From positions 124,001 to 188,000 of the forward strand of contig NZ_QRZF01000007.1 of the NCBI RefSeq assembly GCF_003464595.1: a stretch of DNA of 64,000 nucleotides. The letters are read 5' to 3'. Below are positions 43,068 to 52,743 of this stretch, piece by piece. A program made the translations under genes and the position numbers. The notes beneath the pieces are model-generated. The model ran no database searches and was not told the origin of the DNA. It saw only the letters and a list, made by a program, of their open reading frames with translations. Position 1 is the first letter of the stretch. Each line of letters starts with the position of its first letter. This DNA comes from Bacteroides intestinalis. Its GTDB lineage: Bacteria > Bacteroidota > Bacteroidia > Bacteroidales > Bacteroidaceae.

Positions 43068-44366
43068 ATGAAGAAACAAGAAGAAAAGGACATAGAATTG
43101 AGGTGTGAGGAGGTGCAGGAGATATTGACGCGACCGCCACACGCATTGATCAGGTGGGGAATAACCGTATTCTTCGGGGTATTGGCACTGCTTTTCATCG
43201 GCGGCTCTTTCTTCAAATACCCGGATATAGTAAGTGCCGGAATCACCATCACCACAGAGCATCCGCCCGTATGGATCGTGGCAAGAGGAAGTGGAAAAAT
43301 TCAGGAGGTATATCGAAAAGACCGTGAAACCATAAAAGCAGGAGATATCATAGCTGTACTGGAGAATCCTGCCATCACTGCCCATGTATTGGAACTGAAA
43401 GAAAGGATTACTTCTTTCATTCTGACGGATAGTTGTATCTGCCAAACCGTGTTTCCAGAGAAACCGGAACTCGGAAACATTCAGAATGCTTATGCCTCTT
43501 TCATCAAATGCTTGACAGATTATCGTAATTTTCTGTCGATAGACCTCTACGCCCAGAAAGAGCAGGCCGCCTGCAAAGAACTGCAAGAGTATCAGAAGTA
43601 CATCCGGCATCTGAATAAACAAGCAGAACTTGATGAAGAACAGGTACAGATAGCTTCCGCTACCCATAGCCGGGAAAAGAAACTCTTCGACAAAGGATTA
43701 ATATCGAAAGCTGATTATGAAGAAGCACAACAAACCTATCTGAATCGCAGGCAAGGGAGAGAGCAACTAATGACTTCACTTTCATCTGCCAGAATACAAG
43801 AGGCGCAATTACAACAGAATATTGTAGAAATCCGTATGGAACGTAATCGGGAAGCCAATACAATAAGCACTTCGTTAAAATCAGCCCTCAATGATTTACA
43901 GGTAAGCATCAGCGATTGGGAGTTGGGATATCTCTTTACCAGCCCTGCCGGTGGTATATTATCTTACAATAATATCTGGCAGAAGAACCAGAATGTCAAT
44001 GCGGGAGATAAAGTGTTCTCTATTGTAGCCTCTACTCCCGGTGACATTATAGGAAAAATAAAATTACCCGTCAGCGGATCAGGCAAAGTATGCCCCGGAC
44101 AAAGAGTGAATATCAGTGTGACAGGGTATCCATACATGGAATTCGGCTTCCTCACCGGAGAAGTGCTGTCTGTTTCACTATTAGCAAGTGAGGACAATAT
44201 GTATACTGTCACGGTAGGTCTGCCACAGAACTTATGCACCTCATATGGCAAGCAGTTGGACTTTAAAGGAGAACTTTCCGGCACAGCAGAGGTCATGACA
44301 GACGAACGGAGCGTAACTGCACGTCTACTCAGTCCGCTCCGCTATCTGTGGGAAAAATATCTATAA
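43068..44366 (+). CDS. HlyD-family membrane fusion protein
   Basis: 432 residues. One N-terminal membrane helix (about 22-45, WGITVFFGVLALLFIGG), a lipoyl-type half motif WIVARGSGKIQEVYRKDRE, coiled coil (about 150-270), then SPAGGILSYNN and a beta-barrel C-terminus. It links the inner-membrane ABC exporter to an outer-membrane TolC-type channel. The channel is not encoded here. The TTG three codons upstream is in frame, but ATG 43068 lies in a repeat GAGAGTTATG just after a GAGAGTTGAAAATGGAGAGTTGA string and gives a normal start. 34 bp after the ABC gene. Confidence 0.93.
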   Translation: MKKQEEKDIELRCEEVQEILTRPPHALIRWGITVFFGVLALLFIGGSFFKYPDIVSAGITITTEHPPVWIVARGSGKIQEVYRKDRETIKAGDIIAVLENPAITAHVLELKERITSFILTDSCICQTVFPEKPELGNIQNAYASFIKCLTDYRNFLSIDLYAQKEQAACKELQEYQKYIRHLNKQAELDEEQVQIASATHSREKKLFDKGLISKADYEEAQQTYLNRRQGREQLMTSLSSARIQEAQLQQNIVEIRMERNREANTISTSLKSALNDLQVSISDWELGYLFTSPAGGILSYNNIWQKNQNVNAGDKVFSIVASTPGDIIGKIKLPVSGSGKVCPGQRVNISVTGYPYMEFGFLTGEVLSVSLLASEDNMYTVTVGLPQNLCTSYGKQLDFKGELSGTAEVMTDERSVTARLLSPLRYLWEKYL

Positions 44367-44374
44367 AAAATCCT

Positions 44375-45544
44375 TTATTTCAACCAAGTCGCTCGTTTCC
44401 ACAAGTATTCCAGCGGACCGTGTGCATGACGGCTCATCCACCAACGGCAGAAAGCAAGCTGCACGATGAAGAGCACTACTCCTACCAGGAAGCTGGCTGT
44501 TATACCCAACTGAGAGTGAAGTGCAAGACCCCAATTATAGAACAACAACGAACCGATAATACTCTGAGTAATATAATTTGTAAGACTCATCTTACCGTAA
44601 GGAGTAATCTTCATCAACCAGTCATGCAGATTTGTCCGATAGAAAGCAAAGATAACACCCGACACCAATATCAGCATAAATGCAAATTTGGACAAGGAAG
44701 TTATGATTAGTAACAAAGGAGTAAGAATAGACTTACTAACGATGAAACCCGGCAACATATTACCCAATCCATATAGGGGGAAGAAAGCGATAAGAGCGCC
44801 ACAAAGTACCTTATTCCAGAATTTCAGATTTTCCTTCAGGAAAAGTCCCCGACGTCCTATCAGCAAGCCGAACAGGAAAAGAGCGGCAGTCTGGAATACA
44901 CGTCCGTGATCCCAAGCCCATGCAAGACTGGCAATCTGCCCTTCCCATAAATTCACACGCAGAGTTTCAAGGAAAGTGCCGTGACTCTGCACTTGAAAAG
45001 CAGCTCCCCAGTAACTACCTGTCGGAATAGAGGGAGTCACAAAAGAAGGATCTATGCAGGCACATATCACATAATAAAGTGGTAATGGTTGTATCAAAAG
45101 TACACATGCCAGAATAAACAACCATTTATCTTTCAGCCTGCAGGTAAGTGGTAAGATGAATCCGACTAACGAATAGAGCACCAATACTTCGGCCGTGAAA
45201 AAAGCTGCATTTATATTACCAAGAATGAACAATAAGATCAATCGCCAGCAAAAACGCAAACGAAAATCATTGCCACGCATACGCTGGTTATTATCCTGGA
45301 TGAAGAAACTAAAACCAAAAAGTAAAGCAAACACAGCGTAAGCCTTTCCTCCGAACATGAAAAAGAGTCCGTCCCAAATGGCTTTATCAGAAAAGTTAAG
45401 CCATGCACTTTGAGTACTTGTATCAGGAAATGAATAGAAATTAAAGTGTTCGATGGAGTGTAATACAATGATGCCCATAACGGCGAGTCCACGCAGCACG
45501 TCAGCTACGTCAATACGGGTGTGTGTTTCCAATTTCTGTACCAT
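44375..45544 (-). CDS. DUF418 family membrane protein
   Basis: 389 residues, about eight to ten membrane helices. The start has the typical IDVADVLRGLAVMGIIVLHS, and the end has ITPYGKMSLTNYITQSIIGSLLFY and a DUF418-type C-terminus. These relate loosely to acyltransferase 3-like membrane proteins and their function is not known. It converges on the HlyD gene with an 8-base gap. A minus-strand TATATTTG (45600-45593) is its -7. Confidence 0.92.
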   Translation of the reverse strand: MVQKLETHTRIDVADVLRGLAVMGIIVLHSIEHFNFYSFPDTSTQSAWLNFSDKAIWDGLFFMFGGKAYAVFALLFGFSFFIQDNNQRMRGNDFRLRFCWRLILLFILGNINAAFFTAEVLVLYSLVGFILPLTCRLKDKWLFILACVLLIQPLPLYYVICACIDPSFVTPSIPTGSYWGAAFQVQSHGTFLETLRVNLWEGQIASLAWAWDHGRVFQTAALFLFGLLIGRRGLFLKENLKFWNKVLCGALIAFFPLYGLGNMLPGFIVSKSILTPLLLIITSLSKFAFMLILVSGVIFAFYRTNLHDWLMKITPYGKMSLTNYITQSIIGSLLFYNWGLALHSQLGITASFLVGVVLFIVQLAFCRWWMSRHAHGPLEYLWKRATWLK

Positions 45545-45592
45545 AATCAGTATAAATTCATTAGCAATCTGCTCTTTTTAATGTTAAAATCG

Positions 45593-45600
45593 CAAATATA
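45593..45600 (-). promoter_or_regulatory. -7 element of the DUF418 gene
   Basis: Minus-strand TATATTTG, 49 bases before the ATG; matches the Bacteroides consensus. The divergent PepSY-like gene has CATCTTTG at about 45657-45664. Confidence 0.45.
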
Positions 45601-45707
45601 GAATTTATTATCCACTTTTGGAGGCAAATTCCCAATTTCTTCCAGAATTGCCCGTCATCTTTGCAATAAAATCAACAATAATCAGAAACTCTAAAAAATA
45701 AGTAACT

Positions 45708-46586
45708 ATGAAATTGAAAATGTATTTAGCCCTATTAGTTATGGGGATGTTAAGCCTACAAAGCTGCAGTGATGACGATGACGATCTCCCAAGTTCTAAA
45801 GTTCCCGAAGCTGTACGCACGGCATTCGATAGTAGTTTTTCTAACACCGCTAACCTGAGTTGGGAAACAAAAACTGTCTCGCAAGAGCAATATTACAAAG
45901 CTGAATTCAATAACAAGAGTGACAACGGATATAAAACAGAAGCTTGGTACAAGGCAGATGGTTCGTGGCATATGACGGAGACAGAAATGCCATATAGTGC
46001 CATTCCACAAGCAGTAAGGACCTCCTTTGAGAGCAGTGAATACGCCACTTGGCAAAAAGATAATGAAGTGGAACGCATTGAACGTGCAGGAACCGAAAAA
46101 GAGGTTATCTACATCATAGAAGTGGAATCTGCACAGGATATAGATATGGACTTACATTATTCAGCAGACGGAATTCTTATTAAAGCCGTAAATGATGACG
46201 GTAACGGCAATAATGAATCATTGCTGCCGGATGCTCCATCCAATATGGTTACTGCCGTAACAGAACTTATACAGAAGAATTATCCTAACGCCCGTATTAT
46301 TGAGATTGAGCAAGAGAAAGGAATGATTGAAGTGGACATCATACACGAAAATCAAAGTAAAGAAGTATTGCTTAGTACAAACTATGAATGGATTTCCACC
46401 TCATGGGATGTATATGTACTTCCAGTAAAAGTAACAGATGCCATTAAAGCGTCACAATATAGCGGCTATGTAGTAGATGATGCCGAATATTTTGAAACTC
46501 CTGCCGGGAACTACTACTGGATAGAGCTGGAGCAAGGCGAAAAGGAAGTGAAAGTTAAGATCAACGAAGACGGACAGTTTATCTGA
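45708..46586 (+). CDS. PepSY-like (DUF2874-type) lipoprotein
   Basis: 292 residues. Lipoprotein signal (lipobox LQSC) followed by an acidic run SDDDDD that resembles the surface-export signal after lipoprotein cysteines in Bacteroides. Four repeats of the PepSY-like pattern follow: VPEAVRTAFDSSFSNTANLSWE, IPQAVRTSFESSEYATWQ, MVTAVTELIQKNYPNARII, and VTDAIKASQYSGYVVDDAEYF. Function is unknown; such proteins may hold other envelope proteins. Single gene with its own promoter and a strong shared terminator. Confidence 0.87.
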   Translation: MKLKMYLALLVMGMLSLQSCSDDDDDLPSSKVPEAVRTAFDSSFSNTANLSWETKTVSQEQYYKAEFNNKSDNGYKTEAWYKADGSWHMTETEMPYSAIPQAVRTSFESSEYATWQKDNEVERIERAGTEKEVIYIIEVESAQDIDMDLHYSADGILIKAVNDDGNGNNESLLPDAPSNMVTAVTELIQKNYPNARIIEIEQEKGMIEVDIIHENQSKEVLLSTNYEWISTSWDVYVLPVKVTDAIKASQYSGYVVDDAEYFETPAGNYYWIELEQGEKEVKVKINEDGQFI

Positions 46587-46600
46587 TAACACCGATTAGA

Positions 46601-46646
46601 TAATAAACGAAAAGGGGCAGCCATAGCTACCCCTTTTCGTTTATTA
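46601..46646. terminator. bidirectional terminator, 17-bp perfect arms
   Basis: TAATAAACGAAAAGGGG (46601-46617) pairs with CCCCTTTTCGTTTATTA (46630-46646). It lies between convergent genes and has T-rich distal arms in both directions. Confidence 0.9.
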
Positions 46647-46656
46647 GAGTATATGA

Positions 46657-48744
46657 TCAGTCAATGGAAGAATTTAATGCTTTCAGTAATTCACCCTTCA
46701 CCGCATCCGTTCCCGGAAAACCGACCGACCGATAAGTTTGTTTTCCTTCACGGTCGAGTACCAGATAGGTAGGTACACCACGAACCTCAAATTTATTGCA
46801 GATAGCCGCCCATTGTGCATTGGTAAGTCGATAATGTTCACCATGAATATCGGGTATCATATTATTCCATGTTGTCTCCGGAGAATTTTCACCGGCAATA
46901 AAGACATACACGATATCCTTATCTATCAGTTCTTCCTTCATGGGCTTCATCATCTTCATTGCCATCTTACAAGGACCACACCAGGTAGCCCAGAAATCAA
47001 CAAGCACCACTTTACCTTTGAAAGGAGCGACCATAGCTTCAAACAGTTCATCATCTTTAACGTCTGCAGCCAAAGTACGAACCGTGAAACCACGTTTACT
47101 CTTATTCTCTTCTATCCTCCGAAGCAGTTCCGTATTCATTGCGGTCAACCGGTTCAGAAAATAGGAATTTTCAATTGCATGCAACGCAGCAAAATCATCT
47201 TCAGATAAAGGTGTAAAATCTTCCAGTTTCGAAACACATTGCATGGCTTTCTGTACATCATAATAGATACCTTGGCTACCAATCAGTTCTTCAACCGCTT
47301 TTCGGTTAGCTTCCATTCCTTGTCTACCAAATTCCTGAAAAAGAGCATCATATCTATTCCTCAGTTCTTTCATTACCGAAGAATCATACGATGACGGATT
47401 ATCGCGATATTTCTTCATCGTCTCCTTATCTTTAGGGGCCACTTTAGGGGAATTGAGTAAATAATCAAAGATGTCACCTCGCTTTACAGACGGCAAGCTT
47501 ATATACCCGGTATTAACTACCCTGGAAGGATAATTAAAACAATACACAGACTTGGGTGAATTGATATAACCAAATTCACTTAGAAAATCGAAATAGTCAT
47601 TTGATGGTTCAGGAGAACGATACTCTTTACTTGCATCACGCACAGACAGCCCCTTTTGCTGAGCATAAGCCTGCAATAGCTGATAATCATATCCACATAA
47701 CAACCCATACAATGCATCTTTATTCAGCACCGTCAACAGTTCCGCATAAGCCTTACTTATCTTCTTATTAGCGTGGATCGCCTTGTCTGCTTCCTCATAC
47801 TTCTGCATACAATATGCCTTGTACTGGTCCGGATTCATGTCATACAAGTCTTTCAGCTCAACAGAACAAAGAGGAATCTCTAATCCGGAATTCATCTCCG
47901 TATTCAATCCGGCATTCAGTCCTTCAAAATAAACCTTCTTCCCTTCAGGTTTCGCATCTTTCCGCAAACGACTGGAAGCACGCGTCATCTCACGAAGATT
48001 TACAGTAATCTTGGTTTCGCCACCTGGAGACAATAAAAAAGAAATAACAGAGCCACCCACACTTAAATAGGCCACAGAAGGATGTGAAACAGGCATTTCC
48101 GTATGAAAATTTCCTGCTTCATCCAACTTTAACTCTGTATTCTTTTGGCCATAAGCAGATAAAAAATCAGCTGAATGTAGTTCGACTTTCATGCGAAATG
48201 AAGGCTTATAATCCAGAATACGCCCACTGATGATAGCGGTTCCCTCTTTGATTTCAGGCATCGGCAAAGCAACAGCAGTCGCTTTGCCGGCTTTCCCTAA
48301 GTCTTTAGGCAATTGGAGTTTGGGCAACTTCCCGATCAGGCTGATACCAAAAAGATTAAAGTCTCTTTCACCTTCACCTTCCACAAAATCAAACGACTTT
48401 ACAGATGCCGGCAGAGGTGGAAATATCAAAGAAAAAGTAGCCTCACCCGACTCAGGCATCCAAAATTCCTGGCCCAACTCTATGCCTACTCCCTGCCGCA
48501 CCTGGTAACGTTCACCATTATCTGCAACCAGACAAGTAGCAGGAGCAATACGTATCCAGTTCTTTGGAATAAATTTTGCATCCACATCAACCACGGTAGC
48601 TGTATCCGACAAATGAATAGCAGCTATCTCAATGGTTTCCGTTGCCTTTGCTATAAACGGAGGCCGATTAATCGTCTTTTGTGCATGCAATACACTCCAG
48701 GACAAAAGACAAAATAAGAATAGTAGTTTTTTCATTAGACTCAT
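46657..48744 (-). CDS. large secreted thioredoxin-family protein (TlpA-like)
   Basis: 695 residues. Signal peptide MKKLLFLFCLLSWSVLHAQ (start at 48735 equally likely). N-terminal beta-rich parts include IISGRILDYKPSF (about 175-260), a long helical middle, and a C-terminal thioredoxin domain (about 555-695) with VDFWATWCGPCKMAMK and the cis-proline region VRGVPTYLVLDR. The CxxC is intact. It is an extracytoplasmic thiol-disulfide oxidoreductase of the Bacteroidetes type, with unknown targets. It lies 13 bp after the aminopeptidase P gene on the same strand. Confidence 0.9.
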   Translation of the reverse strand: MSLMKKLLFLFCLLSWSVLHAQKTINRPPFIAKATETIEIAAIHLSDTATVVDVDAKFIPKNWIRIAPATCLVADNGERYQVRQGVGIELGQEFWMPESGEATFSLIFPPLPASVKSFDFVEGEGERDFNLFGISLIGKLPKLQLPKDLGKAGKATAVALPMPEIKEGTAIISGRILDYKPSFRMKVELHSADFLSAYGQKNTELKLDEAGNFHTEMPVSHPSVAYLSVGGSVISFLLSPGGETKITVNLREMTRASSRLRKDAKPEGKKVYFEGLNAGLNTEMNSGLEIPLCSVELKDLYDMNPDQYKAYCMQKYEEADKAIHANKKISKAYAELLTVLNKDALYGLLCGYDYQLLQAYAQQKGLSVRDASKEYRSPEPSNDYFDFLSEFGYINSPKSVYCFNYPSRVVNTGYISLPSVKRGDIFDYLLNSPKVAPKDKETMKKYRDNPSSYDSSVMKELRNRYDALFQEFGRQGMEANRKAVEELIGSQGIYYDVQKAMQCVSKLEDFTPLSEDDFAALHAIENSYFLNRLTAMNTELLRRIEENKSKRGFTVRTLAADVKDDELFEAMVAPFKGKVVLVDFWATWCGPCKMAMKMMKPMKEELIDKDIVYVFIAGENSPETTWNNMIPDIHGEHYRLTNAQWAAICNKFEVRGVPTYLVLDREGKQTYRSVGFPGTDAVKGELLKALNSSID

Positions 48745-48757
48745 TCTTAAATTGATA

Positions 48758-50131
48758 CTATCGCAACGCTTCCACCTCTTCCGGAGTCAACGGTATCTTC
48801 TTGCCTAAGCGGCGGGCACCGGTTTCTGTAATAAGATAATCTTCTTCATTGCGGATACCGCCGAAGTCACGATATTCTTCCACTTTGTCATAATTGATAA
48901 AGTCTGTGAATTTCTTTCCTTCTTTCCACATGTCAATCAATTCAGGAATAAAGTAGATACCCGGCTCAACAGTATGTACAAAGCCCGGTTCCAAAGGAAT
49001 AGCAAGGCGTTGAGACTTACGTCCGAACTGTGTGCTCTTGGGTTGACCGTCATACCCTACCCACACTTCTCCCAAGTTTTCCATATCATGCACGTCCAGT
49101 CCCATCATGTGTCCCAGACCGTGAGGATAGAACAATGCATGAGCACCTTCGCGCACTGCATCATCTGCATTTCCTTTCATCAGGCCCAGTCCTTTCAAAC
49201 CTTCTACCATTACGCGGGCAGATAAGTCGTACACTTCCATATAAGGGATACCCGGACGGAGAGCCTTTACAGATTCCAGATGCATAGCATTCTGAATTTC
49301 GTAAACGGCACGTTGTTTTGAAGTAAACGTTTTATCGGCAGGTACAGTAGACGACATGTCACCGCAATAACCCGACGGAAGTTCCGCACCGGCGTCGATC
49401 AGGAACAAGTCACCCGATTTAATTTTATTACCATGATAATGATTATGCAAAGTCTGTCCGTTGATTGTGGCAATCGTAGGGAAAGAAAGTTCGCAATTAT
49501 TCATTTCGGCTACACGGTTCATCTCTGCCACAACTTCATATTCGTACATACCCGGCCGAATCACTTCCATCGCCTTGATATGCATGTCGGCAGTCACATC
49601 ACATGCTTTTTCTATTTCTGCAATCTCTTCAGCAGATTTATAATTACGCTGTGCCACCACCGCACGGATAAACGGTACGGAACCTTCCTGGCGTGCAGGC
49701 GGAACACCCAGCCAATCCATGAGTTTCAACTTATGTTCGGGACGGTAAGGCGGAAGATAATGTACCGTCTGCCCCTTTTGTACGGCTTTGTGCAGATAGC
49801 TGATAATTCCGGCAGAAGGAAGTGTCTCCCGAATACCTACCCGTTCGCTCTTCTCTTTCAGAGTTGGCTGTGTGCCCATCCACACAATATGGTCGATAGT
49901 CAGTTCGTCCCCGAAAATGATTTCTTTGTTCTCATCGATGTCAATGATAGCGGAAAGTCCGGCAAACGACAAGCCGAAATAGTAGAGAAAGGTAGAATCC
50001 TGACGATAACGGAAAGCATTATCTTCATAATTCAGTCCTTGTTCGTCATTTCCCAAGAATAGTAACACTCCGGAGCCAACATTTTTTTTCAGCAGGGCTC
50101 TGCGCTGCACATAAGTTTCTTTATCAAACAT
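48758..50131 (-). CDS. aminopeptidase P family protein (M24B)
   Basis: 457 residues from ATG 50131-50129 (MFDKETYVQRRALL); the frame is open 19 codons further, past the promoter. N-terminal creatinase-like domain, then the pita-bread catalytic domain with metal ligands in LIDAGAELPSGYCGDMSS (two Asp), FYPHGLGHMMGLDVHD (His), FVHTVEPGIYF (Glu) and GGIRNEEDYLIT (Glu). It releases N-terminal residues before proline. Cytoplasmic (no signal). It is the first gene of a pair with the TlpA-like protein. Confidence 0.95.
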   Translation of the reverse strand: MFDKETYVQRRALLKKNVGSGVLLFLGNDEQGLNYEDNAFRYRQDSTFLYYFGLSFAGLSAIIDIDENKEIIFGDELTIDHIVWMGTQPTLKEKSERVGIRETLPSAGIISYLHKAVQKGQTVHYLPPYRPEHKLKLMDWLGVPPARQEGSVPFIRAVVAQRNYKSAEEIAEIEKACDVTADMHIKAMEVIRPGMYEYEVVAEMNRVAEMNNCELSFPTIATINGQTLHNHYHGNKIKSGDLFLIDAGAELPSGYCGDMSSTVPADKTFTSKQRAVYEIQNAMHLESVKALRPGIPYMEVYDLSARVMVEGLKGLGLMKGNADDAVREGAHALFYPHGLGHMMGLDVHDMENLGEVWVGYDGQPKSTQFGRKSQRLAIPLEPGFVHTVEPGIYFIPELIDMWKEGKKFTDFINYDKVEEYRDFGGIRNEEDYLITETGARRLGKKIPLTPEEVEALR

Positions 50132-50158
50132 AACGTTGCAATTTTTTAAGTTGATACG

Positions 50159-50420
50159 CACAAAGATAATGCAAACCAAAAGCAGCACAAAATAAGCTTG
50201 CTTATTTTTTAATGCTGATGTGCAGCTTATCTTCGCTTTTAACGAAGATAATGTAAATTAGGCGCCAAACTTTCATGCTTGCATGAAAAACTTATACCGA
50301 GAACATTTCGCGTTCCCGAACTATTCACTATTTTTGCAAAAAGTGCGAAGATAAGCTGCGCCTCGGCATAAAAAATGAACTCGTTCATTTTATTCTGTCT
50401 TGGTTTGCATTATCTTTGTG
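50159..50420. repeat. 262-base nested inverted repeats between divergent pepP-type gene and rpoN
   Basis: The gap is 312 bases. Perfect 21-bp ends (50159-50179, 50400-50420) each contain TATCTTTG facing the neighbouring gene. Inside lie 15-bp arms GCAGCTTATCTTCGC / GCGAAGATAAGCTGC (50222-50236, 50345-50359) and small hairpins (AATAAG..CTTATT near 50191; ATCTTCG..CGAAGAT near 50229; AAAATGAACTCGTTCATTTT near 50372). There is no open frame of note. It serves as two mirrored promoters and may be invertible or a dispersed repeat. Confidence 0.75.
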
Positions 50421-50443
50421 GCGAGTAAAAGAAAAGAATAAGT

Positions 50444-51934
50444 ATGGCACAAGGTTCCAGACAAGTACAAACTCAAGCGCAGCAACAGGTACAGACACTG
50501 TCGCCCCAGCAGATTCTGGTAGTGAAGCTACTGGAATTGCCCGCTGTAGAACTGGAAGACCGTATACATGCGGAACTTCTGGAAAATCCGGCTCTGGAAG
50601 AAGGAAAGGAAGATACGGCAAGTGACGACTTTTCTGAAAATTCCGATACGGGAGGTTCCGCAGAAGACAACGGAGCCAATGAATATGATTCATTAAGCGA
50701 CTATCTGAGCGAAGACGATATCCCCGACTACAAATTGCAGGAAAACAACCGTAGCAAAGGTGAACAGGCTGAAGAAATACCTTTCTCCGATGCTACTTCT
50801 TTTTACGAAACTCTGAAGGAGCAACTAAGCGAACGTGACCTGACCGAGCATCAGCGTGAACTGGCGGAATATCTGATCGGATCATTGGATGACGACGGCC
50901 TGCTACGTAAGTCTCTGGATAGCATCTGTGATGAACTTGCCATCTACGCCGGCATCGAATGCACCCAGGAGGAATTGGAAGAAGCACTGAAGATTATCCA
51001 GGACTTTGACCCCGCCGGACTTGGCGCACGCAACCTGCAAGAATGCCTGCTCATTCAGATTCATCGCAAGATAGAACAACAGCACTTCACCCCGAACCCT
51101 CTACTTTATATAGAAGAAGCGATCATCTCCGAATGTTACGAAGAATTCACCCGTAAGCATTGGGACAAGATACAGCAGAAGCTCGGACTGGAAGAAGACG
51201 CTTTTGAACAGGCTATCAAAGAGATCTGCAAACTCAATCCGCGTCCGGGTGCCTCCCTGGGTGAAGCCATCGGCCGGAACATGCAACAGATCATCCCCGA
51301 CTTCATTGTAGATACATACGACGACGGTACCATCAATCTGGCTCTGAACAACCGGAACGTTCCGGAACTGCGTATGAGCCGCGACTTCACCGAGATGGTG
51401 GAAGAACATACCAAAAACAGGGCTAACCAGTCGAAAGAGTCGAAAGAAGCCATGATGTTCCTGAAGCAGAAAATGGATGCAGCACAAGGCTTTATCGATG
51501 CCGTGAAGCAACGTCAGAATACATTAATGACTACTATGCAAGCCATTATCGACCTGCAACGTCCGTTCTTCCTCGAAGGAGACGAATCATTGTTGCGTCC
51601 TATGATATTGAAAGATGTTGCCGAACGTACCGGACTGGACATTTCAACCATTTCCCGCGTCAGCAACAGCAAATATGTACAAACCAATTACGGCATCTAT
51701 TCACTGAAATTTTTCTTCAATGACGGATATGTCACCGAGGACGGTGAAGAAATGTCTGTACGCGAGATTCGTAAGATATTGAAGGAATGCATTGACAATG
51801 AAGATAAAAAGAAACCTTATACGGATGATGAACTGACGGATATACTGAAAGAAAAGGGATATCCGATAGCACGCCGCACGGTAGCCAAATACAGGCAACA
51901 GTTGAACATACCGGTGGCAAGACTGAGAAAGTAA
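50444..51934 (+). CDS. rpoN: RNA polymerase sigma-54 factor
   Basis: 496 residues. The Gln/Leu-rich activator-interacting region I is at about 5-50 (QQVQTLSPQQILVVKLLELP, then LLENPALEE), an acidic region II follows, then the core-binding domain (about 115-310), the HTH region (about 360-440) and the RpoN box ARRTVAKYR (476-484). It transcribes genes from -24/-12 promoters only with an enhancer-binding activator. No activator is encoded in the window. It has its own promoter in the mirrored repeat upstream. Confidence 0.97.
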   Translation: MAQGSRQVQTQAQQQVQTLSPQQILVVKLLELPAVELEDRIHAELLENPALEEGKEDTASDDFSENSDTGGSAEDNGANEYDSLSDYLSEDDIPDYKLQENNRSKGEQAEEIPFSDATSFYETLKEQLSERDLTEHQRELAEYLIGSLDDDGLLRKSLDSICDELAIYAGIECTQEELEEALKIIQDFDPAGLGARNLQECLLIQIHRKIEQQHFTPNPLLYIEEAIISECYEEFTRKHWDKIQQKLGLEEDAFEQAIKEICKLNPRPGASLGEAIGRNMQQIIPDFIVDTYDDGTINLALNNRNVPELRMSRDFTEMVEEHTKNRANQSKESKEAMMFLKQKMDAAQGFIDAVKQRQNTLMTTMQAIIDLQRPFFLEGDESLLRPMILKDVAERTGLDISTISRVSNSKYVQTNYGIYSLKFFFNDGYVTEDGEEMSVREIRKILKECIDNEDKKKPYTDDELTDILKEKGYPIARRTVAKYRQQLNIPVARLRK

Positions 51935-51993
51935 TTATAAAATGATAAGGTGGTAAATGATTAATGAATCCAATTGTAAAATTATAAATTAAA

Positions 51994-52662
51994 ATGGTTG
52001 AAGAACAACATATTGTGGCAGACAGGAGCTTAATCCGGACAGCCCGGGTGATATCGGCTATATTCACGCCGTTTTCCATCCCGTTCCTGGCGTTTCTGAT
52101 TCTGTTCCTTTTCTCATACCTGCGCATCATGCCTATACAGTATAAGCTGATTGTGCTGGGAGTAGTGTACTGCTTCACCATTCTTATGCCTACACTCACC
52201 ATCTTCCTGTTTCGTAAGATCAACGGCTTCAGTCCCGAAGACTTGGGAGAACGTAAACGGCGTTTTATGCCGTTCCTGCTTACTATTACTTCATACGTAT
52301 TCTGTCTGGTGATGATGCATCGCCTGAATATCCCCTGGTACATGACAGGTATTATTCTTGCCGCATTGATCATGATGGTTATCTGTATTGTTGTCAATCT
52401 GAAATGGAAGTTAAGCGAGCATATGGCAGGTGTAGGGGCTATTGTAGGAGGATTGGTATCTTTCAGTGCCTTGTTCGGATACAATCCGGTATGGTGGCTA
52501 TGTTTGTTCATCCTGATTGCAGGTGTCCTGGGCACAGCACGTATTATTTTACAGCATCATACATTGGGAGAGGTGCTGGTAGGTTTTGCCGTAGGATTGA
52601 TTTGCTCCTTATTGGTGCTTCATCCCCTGAGTAATATCCTGTTCCGTATTTTCCTCTTCTAA
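51994..52662 (+). CDS. PAP2-like membrane protein
   Basis: 222 residues, about six membrane helices. GTARIILQHHTLGEVLVGF resembles the third PAP2 motif (Arg, His) and KWKLSEHMAGVGAIVGG the second, while the first (KxxxxxxRP) appears only as ERKRRFMPF. It may be a lipid phosphatase-type protein or a degenerate homologue. It lies 59 bp after rpoN in a short stretch of AATTATAAAATGATAAGG-type low-complexity repeats. Confidence 0.8.
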   Translation: MVEEQHIVADRSLIRTARVISAIFTPFSIPFLAFLILFLFSYLRIMPIQYKLIVLGVVYCFTILMPTLTIFLFRKINGFSPEDLGERKRRFMPFLLTITSYVFCLVMMHRLNIPWYMTGIILAALIMMVICIVVNLKWKLSEHMAGVGAIVGGLVSFSALFGYNPVWWLCLFILIAGVLGTARIILQHHTLGEVLVGFAVGLICSLLVLHPLSNILFRIFLF

Positions 52663-52743
52663 GAGAAGTAAAAAGGGCTCACATTGTAATTTATAATTAG
52701 TAATTTGTAATTATATAAGTATTAACCTTTAAAAATAATGATC

